DNA of 64,000 bases, taken from Aplidium turbinatum (taxonomy: Eukaryota > Chordata > Ascidiacea > Aplousobranchia > Polyclinidae). The stretch's first letter is position 1. Each line of letters starts with the position of its first letter. The position numbers and the translations under genes were made by a program. The stretch covers positions 23,409,608-23,473,607 of the forward strand of contig OU964925.1 of assembly GCA_918807975.1 (NCBI GenBank). Reading direction: 5' to 3'. Of the stretch, positions 56,956 through 64,000 are shown in pieces. The notes under the pieces are model-generated. The model did not search any database. It worked only from the letters and a program-made list of their open reading frames with translations, and was not told the DNA's origin.

Positions 56956-57204
56956 CTGACAAAGCCTTTGATAGGTTATTCCTGGTAGTTTCGCATACTT
57001 GTAGAGGTTTTTCAGGGCCGGTTAACGAGATTGACAAAGTATTCCGATTGTTGAAATGTTGTTGCCGGAGAATTATTTCATCCACTAGGTGCCGCTCAGT
57101 GGAGAGCAGTCCTGAAACGCGTTGCTAAAGCGCACACTCCGAGAGTCGAACCAGCGCCGCTTGATCTTGAGTCGGGCGCCTAACCAACTGAGCTAACGAA
57201 GCGG
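56953..57204 (-). repeat. tRNA-derived SINE, family A, fused to SINE B
   Basis: Head at the high end: minus strand CGTTAGCTCAGTTGGTTAGG (A box) and GCTGGTTCGACTCTCGG (B box). Its 3' end (GGCTTTGTCAGTCCG) runs directly into the head of SINE B at 56955, making a tandem composite. Confidence 0.82.
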
Positions 57205-57570
57205 ACAAAACATTTACTGGCTATTTTTGCAAATCAAGTCCTTTGTTCTCCTATCACCTATCTGAACCAGATGTCTGTCGCAAGAACGCAAATTCAAAGC
57301 TAAATTGTAGCAAAAGTGAGACTTTGAGAATGTGCCACACTTTCAAGTGTGTGTTCGCTTAGCAAAGAAAGCCCAATCACCTAACTCAAGACACAAAGCT
57401 CAGAGACATACAGAGAGAAATGACTTTATTTGTTAATTCGATTTCATAGTAGCCTACACAATAAGCTTACATTACAATAACATAGCCTACAGTCTACAAA
57501 CATAAAAAAATGTTTAAGTACGCTCAGTGTTGAACAACTCAATCTGATTAGCCAGAATTGATTGATTGAA
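57205..57570. other. intergenic, no recognised feature
   Basis: No gene or repeat recognised. Confidence 0.45.
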
Positions 57571-57808
57571 TTTTTATCCTCGGACTGGGAAAGCTTCTTT
57601 GAGAGCGGCGGTCAGTTTCGCATACTTGAAGACTGAAGAGGCTTTGAACCATTGACGCAGGTCCGGTCATCGAGATTGATAGAGTGAAATTTCCGATTAT
57701 TGAAGTCTTGCTGCCGGGGAGTTATTCTATCCATTACATGCCGCTAAATGGAGAGCAGTCCTGAACGTGCGTTGCTCAAGCGCACACCCCGAGAGTCGAA
57801 CCAGCGCC
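57571..57808 (-). repeat. SINE family A, head-truncated
   Basis: Minus strand body matches the copy at 50843 from GCTGGTTCGACTCTCGGGGT to CAGTCCGAGGATAAAAATTC; an (AATC)n tail follows at 57551-57572. The A-box half of the tRNA head is missing. Confidence 0.78.
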
Positions 57809-58331
57809 AAGGAGCAGCGAAAGAAAATATGATCATTCAGTCAATTGCTTTTAAAACTAGTCAGAAGCCAGACCTAATATAAAGACAATGAGTAAAAGTT
57901 TTTTTCATGGGAATCAAGCAACGGTGTGACTACAGGAGTGAGGTTACCATCAGGGGCGCCGGAAGTGGGGGGGCAGGGGGAGCGAATGCCCCCCTGCCCT
58001 CAATTTTTCTGCAGATGGAGGGGCAGGGGGGGCAATGGTGCCCTTTTAAAGTCATGTAAGCTACTGCACATTTTGCAATATAACAATTTCTGCCATTCGC
58101 TTTTAGCCTTATTATAATCTTTCATTTTTGCCTCAAAATAATATTTACGGCACAAAATTTTGCAACACAGTACAGGCCTTAAAACTCGTTTTTTTTCGGC
58201 AGCCATCGTGGCCTACCTGGAGCTCCTTCTCGGCGGCCAAATCTGCGTGCTTGGAGGCCAAAATACAAAATAAAAATAACGATAGCACAAGTAGGCTAAA
58301 TAGAATTAAACTTGCAGCAATGCTAAAATGA

Positions 58332-58649
58332 TCACTTAGCGTTGTTGAAGTCTGGGCCTGGGCGACGTCCTACAATAGAATCGTTGCACCACGCAATAAC
58401 TGCTTTATCGGGATTGTAATCCAGTACTGCGAGACTATCTAACGACACTCGCACGAGTGTCTCCAATGTAGCTGATTTTAAAGAAGTTCGCCACTCCCCT
58501 AGAATTCTTTTTAGCAACGAAAAACAACGTTCGACATGTGTTGACGATGACGGCAAGGTAATAAGTACCGGTATTTCAATGATGCGAAGGACATTACTAA
58601 AAGAAGCATAGTTTTTGCAAAATATGATCAAAAAATGTTTTCCCCTCAC
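58332..58649 (-). pseudogene. hAT transposase dimerisation domain
   Basis: Frame contains STHVERCFSLLKRILGEWRT and LETLVRVSLD, the hAT C-terminal core. It defines the superfamily of the CAGGCCT-tipped elements in this window. Confidence 0.83.
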
Positions 58650-59026
58650 ATGTCAACTAACCTAGTTCTCCTTTTTAACAACGATTCAATGTCCGACAAC
58701 ATCGAATCGACATAAAAACGACAATATTGCCGATGTAAATTAGCACTTCGGATTAACACTATCAGTTGTTCAGTTCAGTTTTTTTTTTTTATTTCTGACC
58801 ATCATATCAAAACAATACACATCAACATAGCAAAGGTCAAGAAAAAGGTAGAAGCGACAAAACGCGAACGTTAAAACGTGCTTGTGATCGAAGTAAGTTA
58901 TTGAGTTGAAAAAAATTTGGCACGGTCGCAACACCTTCAGAAAAATTTAAGATATAAAGGGAAAATAAAAAATGTTACAAAACAAATAAACATATATAGG
59001 CTATAACTTTATTAGCCTACATAACT

Positions 59027-59329
59027 TTAGCTGATATATTGAAGATTTGTATGGACAGTTGCTATGAAGATCGGCCATGGTGCGTTATCAAGAGTGCTGA
59101 TGGTCGTAAGGGGAACACGTCTTGATGCGTTTAGCTCATAGCAAAGAGCAAGGCAGGCAAAGAAAACCCCACAAAGAAATCCTACCACGGGCAAAGCCAT
59201 TTCAAGCGCAACGCACCAGGCCTTGCACGACTCACAAAATAGATAGGCTATAACTTGACATGAAACAATGACAAAAAACAAATAAAACAAACTAGCAAAA
59301 AACAACATCATCATCTTGCGAAAATTCAA
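59027..59329 (-). CDS. small hydrophobic ORF in LINE 3' UTR, copy 2
   Basis: 100 codons; the C-terminal ~80 are the same as the 91-codon frame in copy 1 (CKAWCVALEMALPVVGFLCG...). No family recognised. Confidence 0.3.
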   Translation of the reverse strand: MNFRKMMMLFFASLFYLFFVIVSCQVIAYLFCESCKAWCVALEMALPVVGFLCGVFFACLALCYELNASRRVPLTTISTLDNAPWPIFIATVHTNLQYIS

Positions 59330-59424
59330 TTATACCCAGGGAAGTTATGTCTTAAAGATATCAAGCGTGCTTTGATAAAAGTTGCGTTGATAAAGCGATA
59401 ATTTTAGACCCCTGTCAGCTAAAC

Positions 59425-59497
59425 TCGCCACTTCCACACCGATCCAACGTTGGCTAACGTTGAATTAATGCAAAAACGACAGTCATCGCCAGCTGGG
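59425..59497. repeat. MITE-88-like relic inside LINE 3' UTR, copy 2
   Basis: Same relic as at 45606-45680, carried within the LINE. Confidence 0.45.
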
Positions 59498-59922
59498 ATG
59501 TAGTAGTGGTATGTCCCAGTAATATGATAAATTTGGGTTACCGTATGTTTTACACGTTAAACCATATTAAAGTGACAAAAAATATCCAATTTGGCATATT
59601 ACGTTAAAAAAAATAGATAAACAATCAGACAATAGCATGACGATCCAGTCCAAGATATTGAAATAAAACAACTAGTTGGAGCACACGGCCACCGCTTCAC
59701 CGAAAGATGGAGATTGGTCAAAAAGGATGGAAAAACTTCTGCAGACTCTGTAGAACTTCTGTGGACAAAAAACACAAGAACCAGAAGGCCAGTAGGAGTA
59801 CTTACAATCTTACTATTTTGCTAATAAATCTACACACATTGGCTAATCATTGCTGGGCAATAAAAAAAATAAAAAAATATTAGTATGTTTGGTGCATGAT
59901 GTAATACTTAGATGGGATTATT

Positions 59923-61606
59923 TCAAGGAAGATTTAGCTTGTTTATTTTTGATTTAAAGCCTTTTACAGTTTTACATTCATTTCTTATAGTAGTTGGAAG
60001 CTTGTTCCAAACTGTTGGCTCCGTGTACCGTATTGATTGTTTGCAAGTGTTAATTCTGCAATATATCGGAATATAAGGAGAATTACTTCTTGTTGTTAGG
60101 CTACTTGATTGTTTACACATAAGTATATCATTGAATGTTGTGGGAAGCAGCTTTTTTGAATATTTAAACATGAAAGTTGCAATCTCTGTAGTTTTCATGT
60201 GGTTAATTGACTTTAAATTATTGAGTTCCATTACACCTTTTATGCTTTCTCTGCGGTCAATGTCAAATACAGTACGAAGAAAGTTATTGCATGTACGTTG
60301 TAGCTTTTGCAATGTAGTTTTGTTTTCATGACACCACGTTGAGATACAATATAATATCTGACTCTCAACTAGAGAATGGTAAATGGAGAGAAGTGCTTGT
60401 TTGTTAAGGAAAGGCTTAATTTTTTTTGTCACGCAGAGTGTTGATCTTATTTTTTGAAGCAAGATTTCCATATGAGATTTCCATGACAAATGCTCGTTTA
60501 CAATTATTCCCAGAAACTTTATTGAGGCAACTTTATCTATGTTGCTTTTTCGAATATTCAAGGGTGGGTGGTATGATAGTGTCTTGCTTCCTTGACTTGA
60601 AAATAATATATGTTTGGTTTTGGTGACATTTAGAGACAATCGATTTGTTGATAGCCATTGATCTATGCATACAAGCTCTTGATTTGCCGTATCATATACC
60701 GTAGAAACGGTTTTATTTTTATATATAATGGTGGTGTCATCTGCAAACATAATTGCAGTTCCGTGTTGAAGGCAGTTAGGAAAGTCATTTACATAAATCA
60801 GGAATAGAAGAGGGCCTAAGATAGACCCTTGTGGGACACCCAAAGATATGTTGTTAACATTAGAAGATAGTGTGCCATTGAAAACCACTCTTTGTTTTCT
60901 ATTACTCAGGTAACTCATGAACCAATCATAGGCCACGCCTCTTATTCCAAAATGATATAATTTAGCTAGCAATATTTTATGGTCAATGGTGTCAAATGCT
61001 TTAGATAAATCAAGAAAGATTCCTAATGCAAGGTGGTTGTCATTGAGTATACTAGTGATACTATCTATTAGCATTGAAGCAGCATGGCTTGTGGAATGAT
61101 TTTTTCTGAAACCAAATTGATTGTTATAGAAAAATTTATGTCTAATTAAAAACGAGTATAATCTGTTGTACATGAGTCTTTCTAATATCTTTGAAAAAAC
61201 AGGTAGTAGGCTGACTGGTCTGTAGTTGTTTGAATCTTTGCAGCTACCCTTTTTAAAGATAGGTATCACCTTCCACAACTTAAATGAATTTATGAATTTT
61301 CCACTCGTTAAAGATAAGTTAAATATATGAGTTAAAGCATGCAGTATGTTGTTTGGGGTTGACTTTACAACTATGGATGGTATTTCATCGATGCCACTGC
61401 TAGTTTTTGCTGGCATAGCATGAATAATATTGTTTATTTCATTTAAAGTAGTTTGGTAAATATAAATTGTCTCAGAGCATGGAGAATCAAGATATGTTGA
61501 AAATATTGTATTTGATTTGGGAATTTTTTTTGTAAGGGAACGGGCAACACAGGAAAAGTGATCATTGAAGTGATTTGCAATAGTTAATCTGACAGTGACT
61601 GTCAGT
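59923..61606 (-). CDS. LINE reverse transcriptase (partial), copy 2
   Basis: The frame from ATG 61416 is 497 codons, and it stays open upstream to the insertion border (reading LTIANHFNDHFSCVARSLTK before MPAKTSSGIDEIPS). RT motifs as in copy 1: FLDLSKAFDTIDH, GVPQGSILGPLLFLIY, FADDTTII. Differences from copy 1 are single residues. Catalytic residues are intact, but the endonuclease and ORF1 are absent, so it is not autonomous. Confidence 0.93.
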
Positions 61607-62134
61607 CACTATGTTAAAATAAACGTCGGGAATTACAAACAAGACTTACGGCGCTGATGATTGCAGATGGATATATTCTATCAATAACAAATATTCCCGC
61701 ACAATGCAACAGTGGCGATTATGACGCGCTGACCTAATTCTGCGTCACTCTTTGATACTACATATTTTCGACAGTTAATCCACGATCATTCTATTGCGAA
61801 ATTAGATAATTGGCTAGAAGAGACCGGCGGCCAAACTTGGCCGATTGAGAAGGTAGCACCGGCGGTCATTCAAGCACTACTTAGTGGTCATGGCCGCCGG
61901 CTGCTTTAAGGCTTGACAGTAGGTTACATCGTTATAACATAGCATGATGCCCTTCTTTGTATACGGGACACTTGTAGGCTATCATTACAATACATAGTGA
62001 GCTGATAGATTAGCATTATTGCTATATCTCATCTTAAAAGTTGAAAAAAATTGGCCTTTTAGTAAACAAAAGTGCCCTTTTTTCGTAATCCTGCCCCCCC
62101 AGTCAAAAATCGTTCCGGCGCCCCTGGTTACCAT

Positions 62135-62630
62135 AACTATACGTGCAGTAAGTTAGTATTGATAGAGGCCCAGGGGTACTTTTGGACCCATTCTTGTTAT
62201 AGGGCTTTTACATTAAGTTCTTTTTATTTTGGTAACATTCCTGCTTTTTAAGCGACAATTTTGCGCCTATTTCCCCTTTTTAGACATTGCTTAATAAGTG
62301 CTTTTTCAGCGTTCTGTTCTGTGGGCCAGGGAATGTCAATAATACTGATCCCAAGTAGCGTCTTAGGTATAGAATCGTAGGCTTACCGTACCTGACATCG
62401 TTAAATGTTTAGAAAAAATTGTAGGCCTATTATTAATTTATTATTTATTTGCATCAAACACAGACATTTTTTGTTAAAAAACTCTGCTGATCTTCAAATG
62501 TATGTTACCGCTGTAGTTTTGACAACTGAGGTTTCTTCCAGAAATAGCTTATACACTTGAAGTAGAAACGTTTCTCATTAGCTAATTTGTAAAAATACTG
62601 GTTTGTGATTTCAAAGCTAACACCTCTACA
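62135..62630. other. 5' flank of the G-gamma exon
   Basis: No element recognised. Contains presumptive 5' untranslated sequence just before ATG 62631; no promoter motif can be called. Confidence 0.4.
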
Positions 62631-62808
62631 ATGTCCAACAGTAAAAAGCAACAAGCGTTGGAGAAACTGGTGGAACAATTGCAGCACGAGTGCAAAGTGG
62701 AAAGAATCCTTGTGTCAGTATCTGCCCAAGAAATGGTGGAGTTCAGTATGAAGCAAGAAGAAGCAGACTTTTTACTCCATAAACAAGGACCTAATCCTTT
62801 CCAACCTG
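62631..62808 (+). CDS. heterotrimeric G-protein gamma subunit, first coding exon (partial)
   Basis: The frame from ATG 62631 reads MSNSKKQQALEKLVEQLQ and continues with CKVERILVSVSAQEMVEF and NPF at residues 55-57. It aligns along its length with G-gamma proteins (compare the vertebrate pattern KLVEQL...IERIKVS.A..DLM.Y...DPLL....NPF). G-gamma forms an obligate dimer with G-beta and is prenylated at a C-terminal CaaX box. A normal family member is about 70 residues, so about a dozen residues with the CaaX box are missing. The frame stays open past NPF but into sequence without a CaaX end, and a SINE begins about 70 bases on. I infer an intron after residue 59 or so (possible donor CCTG|GTTCC at 62808/62809) with the last exon beyond the window or unrecognised. 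Upstream 5' exons were not found. Family call is firm; exon end is uncertain. Confidence 0.75.
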
Positions 62809-62875
62809 GTTCCATATATAGCCGAACTCATCAGCCTACTGTGTGTTTTTATCTTGGTATTTTGTTTTGTTTTGT

Positions 62876-63171
62876 CATATCTTTATCCTGCATTGCGGGA
62901 AAGCGGACTTGAGCGCTATGCATCGGTGTACGCCTTCCGACATACACCTGACCCACGCTGCAGCCGACTGCAATGTCTGTTTCCGTTTGTCTACTCTACT
63001 TATGACTTAAATTTGGCACTACCCATTACTCGAAATCGATCACTGGGTAGAGGCAATTATCGTAAAGTTTCTTGCCCAGAGAAACAACAGCAAGTGCTGG
63101 TGGCTGGAGTCGAACATGCAGGGTCTCGACTGCGAGCCCTACGCGCTAACCACTCGGCCACTGCTGCCACT
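62876..63171 (-). repeat. tRNA-derived SINE, family B, copy 2
   Basis: Minus strand head GGCAGCAGTGGCCGAGTGGT, B box TGTTCGACTCCAGCC, centre TTGCCTCTACCCAGTGATCG, 3' end GGATAAAGATATG. It starts about 70 bp after the last recognised G-gamma codon. Confidence 0.84.
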
Positions 63172-63526
63172 CGTATGTTGTTGAGATGTTGAAGTTCCAA
63201 ACAACCAAGGAAGCGAAGACCAAGCCTGGCCTGAAAATATTGGCGATTGAGCTTGTAGGGATCTCTGATGAACTATTGTTGTTCACAACTTTTCAAAGGA
63301 TGTTTTCTACCTAACATTTGCGTTTTGAAGTTTGTGAAAGGAATTGACTATTTGTTGATAAATCGTTTTTTTACAGTAGCTCAAAGTATAGTAGCTTTCT
63401 CCATGCTAAAAGTGATTGATAAAAGTAACTCAGCCAAACATTACGTTTACATTTACGTAAAAATGCGTTAGTTTTAAGTTATTGTAATGTCACCATTATT
63501 CAACATCTCAGATGTTCATCCTATGA
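63172..63526. other. unassigned DNA downstream of SINE B
   Basis: No G-gamma terminal exon (CaaX) recognised here. Confidence 0.4.
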
Positions 63527-63533
63527 CTTCGCC

Positions 63534-63566
63534 CATGGACTTCTAAATACTATTTAGAAGTCCATG
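63534..63566. mobile_element. 33-bp perfect palindromic insert
   Basis: 16-bp arm CATGGACTTCTAAATA, one central base, exact complementary arm. Flanked by CTTCGCC on both sides (63527-63533, 63567-63573). Confidence 0.7.
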
Positions 63567-63921
63567 CTTCGCCAAACACTTGTTCCCAAATCGCTTAGCC
63601 GATTAATGTTGAAATTTGGAAATTTTAAAAACCTGTAGTTGTGCCCTTTTTTAAATCTAGAAGGCCTTTATACTGTAGTGTAGTGTATACCTCTGCACAA
63701 AGAAGCTTTATTCATTATTTTCATTATTCTTAAAATTCTCAATTCTAAAATTTGCAATTCTAAATTCTGCAATTCGAACTTACAAATGAAAAAAAATCCT
63801 TGAGACTCATTTCGTTATCTCTATAGGCTATTGACTATACCACCGAAGCATAGTTACGCCACCAGCGGGTTTGCTGTATTCAGGCTGTTCTAAATCAACC
63901 TCTTATGCATTGGGTTATTAT

Positions 63922-63963
63922 CATGGATTTCTTAATTAAGACTTCTTAATTAAGAAGTCCATG
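63922..63963. mobile_element. 42-bp palindromic insert, same tips, TSD GTTATTAT
   Basis: Arms CATGGATTTCTTAATTAAG and CTTAATTAAGAAGTCCATG (18 of 19 complementary) around a 4-bp spacer. Exact 8-bp duplication GTTATTAT (63914-63921, 63964-63971). Tips CATGGA(C/T)TTCT match the 33-bp insert. Confidence 0.75.
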
Positions 63964-64000
63964 GTTATTATAAACACTTAATAATAAAAAACCATTGAAC

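Larger units (their letters stand above)
58763..61606 (-). mobile_element. CR1/jockey-type LINE copy 2, TSD CACTAT
   Basis: 6-bp direct repeat CACTAT at 58757-58762 and 61607-61612; the related element at 5477 shows the unfilled site (TTAACACTTTGTTATGATAA). The 3' end at the low-coordinate side has GTTCAGTTCAG. It is 5'-truncated just before the RT domain. Very similar to copy 1, with small indels in the 3' part. Confidence 0.92.
58173..61915 (-). mobile_element. CAGGCCTTAAAACTCG-family hAT-like element, split by a LINE
   Basis: Tips CAGGCCTTAAAACTCG and TGCTTTAAGGCTTG; 6-bp direct repeat ACAGTA on both sides (58167-58172, 61916-61921). Minus-strand hAT dimerisation domain at 58332-58649. 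A 2.84-kb LINE is inserted at 58763. Without it the element is about 0.9 kb and matches the copy at 5477-6417 end to end. Confidence 0.85.
57951..62126. mobile_element. outer hAT-type element, CAGGGGCGCCGGAA tips, TSD GTTACCAT
   Basis: Perfect 8-bp duplication GTTACCAT (57943-57950, 62127-62134). Tips CAGGGGCGCCGGAA and TTCCGGCGCCCCTG are exact complements; G/C-runs inside each. Almost all of the 4.2-kb interior is the inserted hAT-like element 58173-61915, so the original was only about 430 bp. Confidence 0.92.

Overview
This is animal (metazoan) DNA. It is AT-rich, its main gene has 21 short exons with GT/AG introns, and the rest is dense in transposon remains. Nothing is bacterial. The species cannot be fixed from sequence alone; a non-vertebrate animal with a compact to mid-sized genome is likely, and a tunicate is one plausible guess.

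Only two host genes can be supported. (1) A complete-looking class IIa histone deacetylase (HDAC4/5/7/9 type) occupies about 14.3-31.1 kb on the + strand. Joining 21 exons gives an unbroken 1000-residue frame with the whole family layout: Q-rich N-terminus, MEF2-binding helix, 14-3-3 phospho-sites, structural zinc site, deacetylase domain and C-terminal export signal. Its catalytic centre is unusual. One zinc ligand (Asp in SGFDA) is Ser, the Tyr/His position is Phe, and HHGNG reads HHCNG, so it is probably a deacetylase-fold scaffold rather than an enzyme. (2) The first coding exon of a heterotrimeric G-protein gamma subunit lies at about 62.63 kb (+).

Nearly everything else is mobile DNA. 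At least ten elements have exact or one-mismatch 8-bp target duplications, and several carry hAT dimerisation-domain remnants. They are nested in sets: 6984-10452 (four elements), 11671-13823 (three levels of one inside another) and 57951-62126 (three levels, with a LINE innermost). Two nearly identical CR1/jockey-type LINE copies lie at 44.9-47.5 kb and 58.8-61.6 kb. Other LINE fragments, two tRNA-derived SINE families, giant foldback palindromes (about 38 kb and 42-43.8 kb), a long-TIR element inside an HDAC intron, and two TA-flanked elements with repeated GGGG...GGACA motifs are also present.

The most distinctive repeats are two palindromic types. One is an approximately 88-bp near-perfect palindrome family with about a dozen full or partial copies, many in the HDAC introns; one copy has a paralogous empty site in this same window. 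The other is a pair of ultra-short (33 and 42 bp) palindromic inserts near the right edge that share the same tips and have 7-8 bp duplications.

Long stretches (about 4-5.4, 10.5-11.6, 32.5-33.4, 35.5-37.9, 39-41.1 and 49.2-50 kb) show no recognisable gene.
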